From the NCBI GenBank assembly GCA_021203515.1, contig JAJQAY010000140.1, positions 1 to 64,000 on the forward strand: a stretch of DNA of 64,000 bases, read 5' to 3'. Within the stretch, counting starts at the first letter, position 1. Each line of letters starts with the position of its first letter. The stretch comes from Bacteroides sp. (GTDB taxonomy: Bacteria > Bacteroidota > Bacteroidia > Bacteroidales > Bacteroidaceae). The notes beneath the pieces were generated by a model. It made no database searches, was not told where the DNA came from, and was given only the letters and a program-made list of their open reading frames with translations. A program made the position numbers and the translations under genes. Below are positions 9,810 to 18,486 of this stretch, in pieces.

Positions 9810-11291
9810 TCAGAGCACCTTCAACACTTCCGGCAAATATCCGCTACGGATACGCCATTCCTGAGGATAGAGATTGTTGGCGCGGTTGCCGATATTCTTG
9901 ACGAAACCGAGAGGAATATTCTTATAAGTAAGCAAAACTACCCCGCGAGAGGCTGTATCCGGAAGGATTACGGCCTCTTTTCGCAAATAGGCGATGGCCT
10001 GCTCATAGGTAATTTCCGTGTGGGGAAAAGCGTCCGGGTTCAGAGCGAAACTCATGGCAAGCGCATGATGGGGTATCCAGTCTTTTCCTTTCAGTTCGGC
10101 AAGGCTGATGCCCGCCTGCACGATGCGCAACGAAGACTGCAAGACGGACAATTGGGGAAGGCAGGACGCAGGAAAAGCACTGACGCTGCTGTCCTTCGGA
10201 ATAAATTCATAATCATCGGGGCTCAAAAGCCAGTTGCGCAAAGACGACAGTTGCTCTTTGGAAATGCCGGAGGTTTGCTTCCCTTTGCCCTGGGGTTTGC
10301 TCCCTTTAGCCCTGGGCTTAGCTCCCCTCAGCCCTGGGCTCAGCTCTTCCCAGCCCTGGGCTGACGACTGCTCGGCCCTGGGCTGAGGAGTGCTCGTCCC
10401 AGGCTTGCGGAGAACGGCCAAAAAGAAGCCCTCTCCACGCGTCCGGTGCGGCAGGAAGCGGTAGACGGGAAAGTCTTCGCCTGCCAGCAGATTGCCCGTT
10501 ATGTTCCACGCATCCGGCACATCAAGCGGAAGTATTTCGGCTCCAAATTCATCCCGTATCCAACGGATGTTCTCTTCATCTTCTTTCGTATTGTAGGTGC
10601 AGGTGCTATAGATAAGGATGCCTCCCGGTTTCAGGCAAGGCCAGATGTCGGCTATGATACGCCGCTGGCGCTGCCAGCAGATTTCCACATTCTCGGGACT
10701 CCACTCACTCACGGCAACCGGGTCTTTGCGGAACATGCCTTCGCCCGAACAGGGTACATCGGTCAATATCACATCGAAGAAGTTCTCCAGAGAAGAAAAG
10801 TCCGAGGGGTCGTTGTTGGTAACCACCACTCCGGGATGCCCCCACTTCGTCAGGTTCTCCGCCAATATCTGCGAACGGTTGCGGATGACTTCATTGGCAA
10901 CCAACAGACTTCCTTCGGGAAGGATGCTGCGGGCGTGGGTAGACTTGCCGCCGGGAGCCGCACAGAGGTCGAGCATCACCACCGGATGCGTGCCTGCACA
11001 TTGCTTCAGGGCTTGCTCCACAAACATGGACGAGGCTTCTTGCACATAATAGCATCCGGCATGAAACAGCGGGTCGAAAGTAAACGTCAACCGTTCGTCG
11101 AGGTAAGCGCCGGAAGCATACCAAGGAGTTGAAAGTTGAAAGTTGAAAGTTGAAAGTTGAAAGTTAGGCTTGCCGGTATTCAGACGGATGGAAACGGGTT
11201 GCTCCTCTTCGAGGGCAGCCGCCAGTCCGGCATATTCTTCATCGCCCAGGAGGGCACGGGTATAGTCTGTAAAAGAAGCGGGTAATTCCAT
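9810..11291 (-). CDS. NOL1/NOP2/Sun-family RNA (cytosine-C5) methyltransferase, RsmF-like
   Basis: SAM-dependent enzyme that methylates cytosine C5 in rRNA or tRNA. The SAM motif MLDLCAAPGGKSTH, the DVPCSGEGMFRKD motif and YSTCTYN with the catalytic Cys are all present. An N-terminal PUA-like or RNA-binding part and a C-terminal domain (ending GYLPEVLKVL) resemble E. coli RsmF and its Bacteroides relatives. The 493-residue protein contains two repeat-derived inserts: NFQLSTFNFQLST near residue 45, encoded by a 7-bp repeat, and a linker of about 40 residues rich in Pro, Gly and Lys between the catalytic and C-terminal domains, encoded by a 22-bp repeat. The gene is intact despite both unit lengths not being multiples of three. 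It is convergent with the efflux channel gene. Confidence 0.9.
   Translation of the reverse strand: MELPASFTDYTRALLGDEEYAGLAAALEEEQPVSIRLNTGKPNFQLSTFNFQLSTPWYASGAYLDERLTFTFDPLFHAGCYYVQEASSMFVEQALKQCAGTHPVVMLDLCAAPGGKSTHARSILPEGSLLVANEVIRNRSQILAENLTKWGHPGVVVTNNDPSDFSSLENFFDVILTDVPCSGEGMFRKDPVAVSEWSPENVEICWQRQRRIIADIWPCLKPGGILIYSTCTYNTKEDEENIRWIRDEFGAEILPLDVPDAWNITGNLLAGEDFPVYRFLPHRTRGEGFFLAVLRKPGTSTPQPRAEQSSAQGWEELSPGLRGAKPRAKGSKPQGKGKQTSGISKEQLSSLRNWLLSPDDYEFIPKDSSVSAFPASCLPQLSVLQSSLRIVQAGISLAELKGKDWIPHHALAMSFALNPDAFPHTEITYEQAIAYLRKEAVILPDTASRGVVLLTYKNIPLGFVKNIGNRANNLYPQEWRIRSGYLPEVLKVL
10287..10396. repeat. 22-bp tandem repeat inside the RNA methyltransferase gene
   Basis: The near-palindrome GCCCTGGGCT or a close variant begins at 10287, 10309, 10331, 10353 and 10375, an exact 22-bp period. 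It encodes the linker of the methyltransferase. Because 22 is not a multiple of three, successive copies are read in different frames. Confidence 0.85.
11127..11165. repeat. Heptanucleotide repeat (AGTTGAA) in coding sequence
   Basis: Five perfect units of AGTTGAA plus AGTT, within the 5' part of the RNA methyltransferase gene. Gain or loss of one unit would shift the reading frame. Confidence 0.9.
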
Positions 11292-11450
11292 ATCGTGTAC
11301 CGTTTATGCCCGCAAAGGTAACATAAAAAGAAAATTCGTCCATCAAATCTACGGATTTCTAAAAAAAATATCGTCTCTTTGCAACTTTCTACAGAGGAAG
11401 ATGTGTCTAACATACAAAGAAACAAATAATAGAATAAAAAGAATAGAATT

Positions 11451-12109
11451 ATGAAACGTATCATTTTTTGCATTAATCACAGCCATGGCGCTCTGCTCAC
11501 TGGCATATGGAGCGAACAGAACAGTTACTGAAAATGACAGCTTGGGAAACAAAAAGCGGGTTATCGAACTGAAAGATACCGTCGTCGACGGGAAAACAGT
11601 GACGGATACACTCAGCGTAATGACTTACGAAAGCAGTTCCAGCAAGAACGGAGAGAGCGAGGACAATTACAAGCACCACAGCGGTAGCTACAACTTCGGT
11701 TGGAACTTGGGCCATGACACCAAAAGAAGCCTTCATCGCCGTAACAGCGATTGTATTCGTATTCGGCTTCCCGATAATCGTTATTTTTATCATATTCTTC
11801 TTCCGATACAAAAACCGGAAAGCCAAATATCGCTTGGTGGAGCAGGCACTGGCTAGCGGACAACCACTGCCGGAGAACTTCTTCAAGGAGGTGGGAACTT
11901 CGGATATACGCAACAAGGGAATACAAAATATCTTTGTCGGCATCGGACTCTTCATCTTCTTGTGGGCAATTACCGGAGAATTTGGTCTCGGTTGCATAGG
12001 CTTGCTCATCATGTTCACAGGATTTGGACAAGTCGTCATCCATTACACCCAGCAGAAGAAGGATGAAAAACTTTCTACTGACTTTCCGAAGAAAAACGAA
12101 GAGGAATGA
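11451..12109 (+). pseudogene. DUF6249-like membrane protein, two frameshifts as read
   Basis: Piecing three frames together gives a 218-residue protein: a signal peptide (MKRIIF then ALITAMALCSLAYG), a polar Ser/Asn-rich region, a TM helix (AVTAIVFVFGFPIIVIFIIF), an RYKNRKAKYRLVEQALASGQ segment typical of DUF6249 proteins, and two more hydrophobic helices. The first break is in a run of six T at 11464-11469 (five would restore the frame). The second is in AAAA near 11725 (three would restore it). The 3' end overlaps the start of the sigma-factor gene by ATGA, which suggests translational coupling. Function is not known; a role in a membrane-stress or sigma-factor module is inferred from position. 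Confidence 0.65.
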
Positions 12110-12651
12110 GTCAACTCAATGACATATCGTTAGTCGCACAGGTCGTGGTGTTTCGCAACACCATGGCCTTCGGCCAGTTAGTCAGGAAGCACCAGTCGCC
12201 CGTGAGGCGCTTCTTCCTGCACCTGACCTGCAGCGACAGCGAATTGAGTGACGACTTGGCACAAGATACGTTCATAAAAGCATATACCAACCTGGCTTCG
12301 TTCAAAAATCTGTCCAATTTCTCAACCTGGCTCTATCGCATTGCATATAATGTATTTTATGATTATATTCGCAGCCGGAAAGAAACGGACAGTCTGGAAA
12401 CACGCCAAGTGGACACTCAATGCAGCACGCTGCAAAACGACATCGGACAGCACATGGATGTTTACCGTGCGTTGGGGATGTTGAAAGAGATAGAACGAAC
12501 CTGCATGACGCTTTTCTACATGGAAGACCAAAGCATCGAAAAGATTGCAGGTATCACTGGATGCCCGTCGGGAACAGTGAAAAGTCATCTCTCGCGGGCG
12601 AAAGAAAAGATGGCTACTTACTTAAAACAAAATGGTTATGATGGAAAATGA
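12106..12651 (+). CDS. ECF-family RNA polymerase sigma factor
   Basis: Extracytoplasmic-function sigma factor of 181 residues. Region 2 is clear (LAQDTFIKAYTNLASFKNLS followed by FSTWLYRIAYNVFYDYIRSR) and region 4 has a helix-turn-helix (SIEKIAGITGCPSGTVKSHL then SRAKEKM). It is not next to a FecR anti-sigma or a SusC/SusD pair, so it is not of the classic polysaccharide-locus type. The start codon overlaps the stop of the upstream membrane protein gene (ATGA), and its 3' end overlaps the next small membrane protein gene, so the three genes probably form one operon. The membrane proteins may sense a signal for it; this is inference. Confidence 0.9.
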   Translation: MSQLNDISLVAQVVVFRNTMAFGQLVRKHQSPVRRFFLHLTCSDSELSDDLAQDTFIKAYTNLASFKNLSNFSTWLYRIAYNVFYDYIRSRKETDSLETRQVDTQCSTLQNDIGQHMDVYRALGMLKEIERTCMTLFYMEDQSIEKIAGITGCPSGTVKSHLSRAKEKMATYLKQNGYDGK

Positions 12652-12965
12652 TGATAAGCTCCTGGTTTCGTTCCTTGCCGAAGGCTGGCAAAAAAATAGC
12701 AGACAATGGTTTCACACGCCGTGTAATGCGCCATTTGCCCGACCGCACCAGACGCATTTCGCAGATATGGGTTACGTTCTGCTTCACATTGGCGTTGGTG
12801 TTGTTCTACGCTCTCGACGGCCTGCAACTGGTATTGGGCACACTGCGCGAAACTTTTACCGCAGCCGCACAAACCGGAACTGCCGAACTCGACCCGAAAT
12901 CTCTGGTTATTGCAGGAGTAGTGTTACTCTACATTATATATCGCAAAATATGCTCGTTGGCTTAA
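12641..12965 (+). pseudogene. DUF5056-like small membrane protein, one frameshift as read
   Basis: The protein starts MENDDKLLVSFLAEG; alternative ATGs lie at 12632 and 12638. It continues in a second frame as KIADNGFTRRVMRHLPDRTR, then a TM helix (VTFCFTLALVLFYALDGLQL) and a C-terminal TM helix (SLVIAGVVLLYIIY). The break is in a run of seven A at about 12690-12696; six would restore a 107-residue protein. The IADNGFTxRVMxxLP motif followed by TM helices is characteristic of a family that sits directly downstream of ECF sigma factors in Bacteroides. A regulatory partner role, for example as an anti-sigma-like factor, is inferred from the overlap with the sigma gene. Confidence 0.65.
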
Positions 12966-12969
12966 ACGG

Positions 12970-13020
12970 TTTGCTCGGAGAATAAGCGGATTTGCTCGGA
13001 GAATAAAAATATTTGCTCGA
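12970..13020. repeat. Short tandem array, TTTGCTCGGAGAATAA type, 21-bp period
   Basis: TTTGCTCG recurs at 12970, 12991 and 13012, a 21-bp spacing; the first two units are nearly identical. It lies between the sigma-factor module and the phospholipase D gene. Non-coding. Confidence 0.75.
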
Positions 13021-13048
13021 TGAACAGGCATTTTTCATCGATATATTG

Positions 13049-13056
13049 TATCTTTG
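13049..13056 (+). promoter_or_regulatory. Bacteroides -7 box for the phospholipase D-type gene
   Basis: TATCTTTG, 33 nt before the proposed TTG start at 13090. No clear -33 TTTG is seen at the right distance. Confidence 0.45.
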
Positions 13057-13089
13057 CCTCCTCATAAAACTACATAAGATTACAAAGTT

Positions 13090-14319
13090 TTGAGGCATAT
13101 TCTATTCGTCATATTATTTACACTTTTTGTCGGAAGCGCGCGCGCGCAGGTCACAAGCGATTCTCTCATCATGAATTACATGAAAGAAATGGGGATACCG
13201 CTGACCTACAATAACAAAATTGAACTATTAATGACCGGACACGACAAGTTTGTCGACTTGTTCGAGGAAATTCGTCATGCCCGCCATCATATCCATCTGG
13301 AATATTTCAATTTCCGCAATGACTCCATAGCCAATGCCTTGTTTGATTTGCTGGCGGAGAAAGTGAAGGAAGGCGTGGAAGTGCGCGCCATGTTCGACGC
13401 CTTTGGCAATTGGTCCAATAATCAGCCGCTGAGAAATCATCATCTGAAAGCAATACGGGAACGCGGCATCGAAATCGTAAAATTCGATCCGATTACTTTT
13501 CCTTATATCAATCATACCATGCACCGCGACCATCGCAAGATTGTGGTGATTGATGGGAAAATAGGCTATACCGGCGGTATGAACATCGCCGATTATTATA
13601 TCAACGGCTTGCCTAAAATAGGGCAATGGCATGATATACATATGCACATCGAAGGAAATGCCGTACGCTATCTGCAAGGTATCTTCCTGACTATGTGGAA
13701 CCAGGAAACCGGACAGCATATCGGTGGCCCGGCATACTTTCCCGACCTGCCGCAATTTCCCGACAGCATAGCTGAGGAAATCGCTATAGTAGACCGTACT
13801 CCGCGTGAAACACCGCGTTCTATCAGTCATGCTTATGCTGCTACGATTGAAGCGGCACAACAGAATATTCAGATTGTCAACCCTTATTTCGTTCCTACCA
13901 AATCCATCAGAAAAGCCATCAAGAAGGCTCTGAAGAATGGTACGGAAGTGGAAATCATGATACCTGTCGTGTCTGACATTCCTTTTACTCCTAAAGCATC
14001 TTTCTACATCGTACACAAACTGATGAAGCGAGGGGCGAAGATTTATCTCTTCAACGGCGGTTTTCATCATTCCAAAGTGATGATGGTGGACAACTCCTTT
14101 TGTACGGTAGGCACGGCCAATCTCAACAGCCGTAGCCTTCGATACGACTATGAGACGAATGCTTTTATCTTCGACCCGGCAACGACATCCGAGTTGAACG
14201 CCATGTTCGAAAGGGATAAATTGAACAGTACGCTGCTCACCCCGGAGGTGTGGAAGAAGCGTTCGGGCTGGAAGAAGTTCGTCGGCTGGGTAGGAAATTT
14301 GCTGACTCCTTTCTTATAG
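13090..14319 (+). CDS. Phospholipase D-family cardiolipin synthase-like protein
   Basis: Two HKD active-site motifs mark this as a phospholipase D-superfamily phosphatidyltransferase, most likely cardiolipin synthesis from phosphatidylglycerol. They are HRDHRKIVVIDGKIGYTGG near residue 145 and HHSKVMMVDNSFCTVGTAN near residue 325. The protein is 409 residues with an N-terminal signal sequence (ILFVILFTLFVGSARAQ) rather than the two TM helices of E. coli ClsA. This suggests an exported or anchored form. No ATG fits the signal peptide, so the start is a TTG at 13090, supported by the -7 box just upstream. It stands alone, followed by thyA on the same strand. Confidence 0.85.
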   Translation: MRHILFVILFTLFVGSARAQVTSDSLIMNYMKEMGIPLTYNNKIELLMTGHDKFVDLFEEIRHARHHIHLEYFNFRNDSIANALFDLLAEKVKEGVEVRAMFDAFGNWSNNQPLRNHHLKAIRERGIEIVKFDPITFPYINHTMHRDHRKIVVIDGKIGYTGGMNIADYYINGLPKIGQWHDIHMHIEGNAVRYLQGIFLTMWNQETGQHIGGPAYFPDLPQFPDSIAEEIAIVDRTPRETPRSISHAYAATIEAAQQNIQIVNPYFVPTKSIRKAIKKALKNGTEVEIMIPVVSDIPFTPKASFYIVHKLMKRGAKIYLFNGGFHHSKVMMVDNSFCTVGTANLNSRSLRYDYETNAFIFDPATTSELNAMFERDKLNSTLLTPEVWKKRSGWKKFVGWVGNLLTPFL

Positions 14320-14371
14320 GAGCTTCTCTCTAATTTTTAATCTTTAATTTTTAATTTCCCAAGAAGTTACC

Positions 14372-14379
14372 TACCTTTG
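14372..14379 (+). promoter_or_regulatory. Bacteroides -7 box for thyA-folA
   Basis: TACCTTTG fits TAnnTTTG and lies 24 nt before the thyA ATG. The expected -33 TTTG is not seen. Confidence 0.45.
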
Positions 14380-14403
14380 ACCAACTTTTTTAATTTGTAG
14401 TCC

Positions 14404-15198
14404 ATGAAACAATATTTAGACTTACTCAACCGTGTGTTGACCGAAGGCGTAGAAAAGAGTGACCGCACCGGAACCGGTACCGTCAGTGTATTCGGACATC
14501 AGATGCGCTTCAATATAGATGAGGGATTTCCTTGTCTGACCACCAAAAAACTTCACTTGAAATCCATCATTTACGAACTGCTGTGGTTCCTCAATGGAGA
14601 TACGAACGTGAAATATCTGCAAGACAACGGCGTCCGCATCTGGAACGAATGGGCGGATGAAAACGGTGACTTAGGGCATATCTACGGATACCAGTGGCGC
14701 TCATGGCCGGACTACAAAGGCGGAGCTATCGACCAGATTAGTGAGGCGGTGGAAACTATCAAGCATAATCCTGATTCGCGCCGCATCATAGTCAGCGCCT
14801 GGAATGTGGGCGACCTGGACAACATGAACTTGCCGCCTTGCCATGCCTTCTTCCAGTTCTATGTAGCCAACGGACGGCTCAGTCTACAACTTTACCAACG
14901 AAGTGCCGACATATTCTTGGGAGTACCGTTTAATATAGCATCCTATGCGTTGCTTTTGCAAATGATGGCCCAAGTCACCGGACTGAAGGCGGGAGATTTT
15001 GTTCATACCTTGGGGGATGCACACATCTATCTGAACCATCTGGAACAGGTAAAGCTACAACTCAGTCGCGAACCGCGACCGCTTCCGCAAATGAAAATCA
15101 ACCCGGATGTAAAAAGCATATTCGACTTCAAGTATGAAGACTTTGAATTGATTAATTATGACCCGCATCCGCATATTGCAGGCAAAGTAGCAGTGTAA
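14404..15198 (+). CDS. thyA: Thymidylate synthase
   Basis: Converts dUMP to dTMP using methylene-tetrahydrofolate. The 264-residue length equals that of E. coli ThyA. Visible landmarks are the folate/phosphate-binding [17 protein letters not shown] at the N-terminus, the catalytic Cys in [12 protein letters not shown], the substrate loop [20 protein letters not shown] and the C-terminal end PHIAGKVAV (E. coli ends KAPVAI). The downstream folA gene follows after 38 nt, and the two reactions are coupled because ThyA produces dihydrofolate, which DHFR reduces. Confidence 0.98.
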   Translation: MKQYLDLLNRVLTEGVEKSDRTGTGTVSVFGHQMRFNIDEGFPCLTTKKLHLKSIIYELLWFLNGDTNVKYLQDNGVRIWNEWADENGDLGHIYGYQWRSWPDYKGGAIDQISEAVETIKHNPDSRRIIVSAWNVGDLDNMNLPPCHAFFQFYVANGRLSLQLYQRSADIFLGVPFNIASYALLLQMMAQVTGLKAGDFVHTLGDAHIYLNHLEQVKLQLSREPRPLPQMKINPDVKSIFDFKYEDFELINYDPHPHIAGKVAV

Positions 15199-15236
15199 AC
15201 CGAGCTTTAATTTTTAATTCTTAATTTTTAATTTTC

Positions 15237-15725
15237 ATGGTAAGCATCATCGCCGCAGTAGACCGCCACATGGGTATCGGCTACGAAAACAAACTGTTAT
15301 TCTGGCTTCCGAATGATTTGAAGCGTTTCAAGGCCCTCACTACCGGAAACACAATCATCATGGGACGAAAAACATTCGAGTCTTTGCCCAAAGGTGCCCT
15401 GCCCAATCGACGCAATGTTGTTTTATCATCCCGTCCGGACGCACATTGCCCGGGTGCAGAGGTATTCTCTTCACTGGAAGAAGCTTTGAAAAGCTGTGCC
15501 CCCGAGGAGCAGGTATATATTATTGGAGGTGCCAGCGTTTATCGGCAAGCTTTACCATTGGCGGATGAACTCTGCCTGACCGAAGTAGATGCGGAAGCTC
15601 CGCAAGTAGATGCTTACTTTCCGGAAGTGGATTTGGAGGTATGGAAAGAAAAAAGCAGGGAGTCTCATCCGATAGACGAGAAACATCCCTGCGCTTATGC
15701 TTTTGTTGACTATATCCGCCGATGA
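15237..15725 (+). CDS. folA: Dihydrofolate reductase
   Basis: Reduces dihydrofolate to tetrahydrofolate with NADPH. The 162-residue protein shows the family signatures: MVSIIAAVDRHMGIGYENKL with the conserved Gly-Ile-Gly, FWLPNDLKRFKALT (substrate Asp equivalent to E. coli Asp27), IMGRKTFESLPKGALPNRRN, and the NADPH motif YIIGGASVYRQAL. It directly follows thyA on the same strand. The stop codon is TGA and the convergent Lrp-type gene ends 3 nt later. Confidence 0.97.
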   Translation: MVSIIAAVDRHMGIGYENKLLFWLPNDLKRFKALTTGNTIIMGRKTFESLPKGALPNRRNVVLSSRPDAHCPGAEVFSSLEEALKSCAPEEQVYIIGGASVYRQALPLADELCLTEVDAEAPQVDAYFPEVDLEVWKEKSRESHPIDEKHPCAYAFVDYIRR

Positions 15726-15728
15726 GGA

Positions 15729-16220
15729 TTATTCCTCCTCTTCTTCTTCCGTCGTAATCGGCATTTGGCGTTTGATAGCCTCATGGAATGAAATCAGTGT
15801 TTCTGTACGAGCCAATCCCAAAGGCTGCAACTTATCATGGATAATACTCAATAGATGGTGATTGTTTCGTGCATAAAGCTTGATGAACATATCATATTTA
15901 CCTGTCGTAAAGTGGCATTCCACAATCTCAGGAATAGCTTCCAACGCCTTCGTTACTACATCAAAGGTAGCAGGGTCTTTTAAATATATTCCAATATAGG
16001 CACACGTCTCATAGCCTATCTTTTCCGGATCGATAACGTATTCGGAGCCTTTCAAAATGCCCAGATTGGTAAGTTTCTGAATGCGTTGGTGGATAGCTGC
16101 GCCGGATACATTACAAGCTCTTGCTACCTCAAGAAAAGGTATACGTGCATTATCGGCAATCAGCTTCAGTATTTGTTCGTCTAAAGTATCCAATTGATGA
16201 TATCCCATTTCAAACTTCAA
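15729..16220 (-). CDS. Lrp/AsnC-family transcriptional regulator
   Basis: A feast-famine regulator of 163 residues. The N-terminal winged helix-turn-helix (LDEQILKLIADNARIPFLEV, then ACNVSGAAIHQRIQKLTNLG) is followed by the RAM ligand-binding domain (YIGIYLKDPATFDVVTKALE then IVECHFTTGKYDMFIKLYAR). A short acidic tail of Glu residues ends the protein. These proteins usually sense an amino acid and control biosynthesis or transport genes. The target here is not evident; the divergent M64 peptidase gene shares the upstream region. Confidence 0.93.
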   Translation of the reverse strand: MKFEMGYHQLDTLDEQILKLIADNARIPFLEVARACNVSGAAIHQRIQKLTNLGILKGSEYVIDPEKIGYETCAYIGIYLKDPATFDVVTKALEAIPEIVECHFTTGKYDMFIKLYARNNHHLLSIIHDKLQPLGLARTETLISFHEAIKRQMPITTEEEEEE

Positions 16221-16399
16221 TCGTTAATTTAATATATAAAACTTCCATCTTTCGATGGTAATACGCAAAGCTAGCTATTTTTTCTTCAATTAAAATACAA
16301 TTTGTAACTTTTCTTACTTAAAAAAGAATAATCACGTAATCTATCGACAGAAAAGAAACCTAAAAAAGCAAATTACGGTGACTCTTCGATTATTGTAAA

Positions 16400-16431
16400 A
16401 TTGCAGATGAGGAGCAAAGATTGTATCTTTG
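16400..16431 (+). promoter_or_regulatory. Promoter of the M64 peptidase gene
   Basis: The -7 box TATCTTTG at 16424-16431 is preceded by ATTG (TTTG-like) at 16400-16403, a 20-nt spacer. The gene starts 26 nt downstream. Confidence 0.5.
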
Positions 16432-16456
16432 TAGAATGATTAATCAATAAACGAGT

Positions 16457-17737
16457 ATGAAAAAGTATGCCTTATTTCTATTATTGTCTCTACTGACAAT
16501 TACGACTGCTTATGCGCAAGTCTTCACCGATTATTTTGCAGATAAAACCCTCCGGGTAGATTACATTTTCAATGGTAACGCCTCCAAACAAGCCATTTGT
16601 CTGGATGGCCTGTCTTCCCTTCCATTCTGGGCAGGTAGAAAACATCATTTATCGGAACTTCATTTGCAGGGGAACGGATAAATTACAATGAAGGATGTAA
16701 CCAGTGGAAAGACTATATATACCACCTCATTCTCTTCTCTTTTTCAGGAATGGCTGGAAACGGACGAGGCCAAAGAAGTAGTCAAGGGATTTGAAAATAC
16801 ATTCTTGCTCCCGTATCCGCTTAAACCGACGGAAGTCGAAATCACTTTGCTCGATCCGCGCCGGAATGTACGTGCCAGCATGAAGCACATTGTTCGCCCG
16901 GATGATGTGCTGATAGCACAAAAGGGAACATCACACATCACTCCGCATAAGTTCTTGTTACAAAGCGGAAATCTGGACCAATGTATAGATGTAGCCATCT
17001 TGGCAGAGGGATACACTCCTGAAGAAATGGAGATATTTTATCAGGATGCCAATATTGCCTGCGAAAGCCTGTTCGCTCATGAGCCCTCCAAGAGCATGAA
17101 GAAACGGTTCAATATTGTAGCGGCGGGCAGTCCGTCAGAAGACAGCGGCGTCAGCGTTCCAAGACTCGGTGACTGGAAGCGTACTGCATTCGGTTCGCAT
17201 TTCAGCACATTCTACTCCGACCGGTATCTGACGACTCCACATGTGAAAGCCATACACGATGCTTTGGCCGGTATCCCATACGAACATATTATTATATTAG
17301 CCAATACCGAAGAATATGGTGGTGGCGGCATCTACAATTCATACACGCTAACTACAGCGCATCATCCGATGTTCCGCCCAGTCGTGGTGCACGAGTTCGG
17401 CCATAGCTTCGATGGATTGGCCGATGAATATTTCTATGATAATGACGTTATGACAGACACCTATCCATTAGATGTAGAACCATGGGAACAGAACATTAGT
17501 ACACGTATAAACTTTGCATCCAAATGGGAAGATATGCTTGTGAAAGACACTCCCATCCCTACTCCTACAGATGCAAGTGCAAAATACCCCGTCGGTGTAT
17601 ATGAAGGCGGTGGCTATTCCGCCAAAGGAATTTATCGTCCGGCAGACAACTACCGTATGCGCACCAACGGATATCCGACCTTCTGCCCTGTTTGCCAACG
17701 CGATATTCGCAGAATTATCGAATTCTATACTGAATAA
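16457..17737 (+). pseudogene. M64 (IgA-protease-type) metallopeptidase, in-frame UAA as read
   Basis: Secreted zinc peptidase of the M64 family. It has a signal peptide (MKKYALFLLLSLLTITTAYA), an M64 N-terminal beta domain and the catalytic domain with HEFGHSFDGLADEYF, where the two His and a downstream residue bind zinc. The total length of 426 codons matches complete homologues. A TAA at 16679-16681 interrupts the frame at codon 75, between LQGNG and ITMKDV. There is no frameshift; the same frame continues to the end. A CAA (Gln) to TAA change fits. Translation could restart at the ATG at 16688, but that product lacks a signal peptide. Confidence 0.85.
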
Positions 17738-17759
17738 CAACTCAATTAAAAGTCAATCT

Positions 17760-18296
17760 ATGATTAGATTTCAGCGTATTACAACCGTGGATACAGCTTT
17801 GTATAGTTACATGGAACAACTAATGACCGCTTCTTTCCCACCAGAGGAATACCGCTCATTGGAAGAACTGCGTAACTATACAGATAACAAGCCACATTTT
17901 CACAACCATATCATTTTTCATCATGATACTCCGATAGGTTTCATCACCTACTGGACTTTTGGACGATTTCATTATGTAGAGCATTTTGCCATTGACCCAT
18001 CCCAACGTAATGGCGGACATGGCAAGAATGTTTTAAATCACTTATGTCAGCAAATAGATACCCCTATCATTCTCGAAGTAGAAGCCCCAGAAGAGGAGAT
18101 AGCAATACGGCGTATCAATTTCTATAAACGACATGGTTTCACATTATGGGAGAAACCTTACATGCAGCCTCCTTACAAACCAGGAGATAACTATTTGCCT
18201 ATGTTACTGATGGCACACGGTGACTTGCAATGCGAAAAGGACTTTGAACAAATAAAAGAGCAGATTTACCGGGAAGTATATAATATAAGGAAATAA
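17760..18296 (+). CDS. GNAT-family N-acetyltransferase
   Basis: A 178-residue acetyltransferase of the GNAT fold. The motif-A region reads FHYVEHFAIDPSQRNGGHGK, where RNGGHG binds the acetyl-CoA pyrophosphate, followed by IILEVEAPEE and the C-terminal RINFYKRHGFTLWEKPYMQP that packs the acceptor site. The acceptor substrate is unknown. The start at 17760 is preferred because the upstream in-frame extension overlaps the peptidase gene in a different frame and has no domain. It follows the M64 gene by 22 nt and may be co-transcribed. Confidence 0.88.
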   Translation: MIRFQRITTVDTALYSYMEQLMTASFPPEEYRSLEELRNYTDNKPHFHNHIIFHHDTPIGFITYWTFGRFHYVEHFAIDPSQRNGGHGKNVLNHLCQQIDTPIILEVEAPEEEIAIRRINFYKRHGFTLWEKPYMQPPYKPGDNYLPMLLMAHGDLQCEKDFEQIKEQIYREVYNIRK

Positions 18297-18320
18297 AAAC
18301 AATCAATAGTTGAATAATAA

Positions 18321-18410
18321 TTTTTAGGCACGGATTACACGGATTTCGCGGTTTTAGGCTTTGTGATTATGTGAAGCAACCGTGAAAATCCGTGTAATCC
18401 GTGCCTAAAA
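18321..18410. repeat. Long inverted repeat (TTTAGGCACGGATTACACGG family), copy 1
   Basis: Left arm TTTTAGGCACGGATTACACG and right arm CGTGTAATCCGTGCCTAAAA pair perfectly, with further pairing of CGGATTT/AAATCCG. An almost identical palindrome lies at 56003-56080. It sits between the convergent acetyltransferase and exbD genes and may act as a terminator or REP-like element. Confidence 0.8.
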
Positions 18411-18430
18411 TTCCTACTTACATAATAAAA

Positions 18431-18465
18431 AATAAAGGTCGCCTGCATAGCAAGCGACCTTTATT
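18431..18465. terminator. Bidirectional rho-independent terminator of the exb operon
   Basis: Perfect 12-bp stem AATAAAGGTCGC (18431-18442) / GCGACCTTTATT (18454-18465) with an 11-nt loop, flanked by A/T runs. It lies just beyond the stop of the last exbD gene. Confidence 0.8.
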
Positions 18466-18486
18466 CATATAGTTTGAATTAACTTC

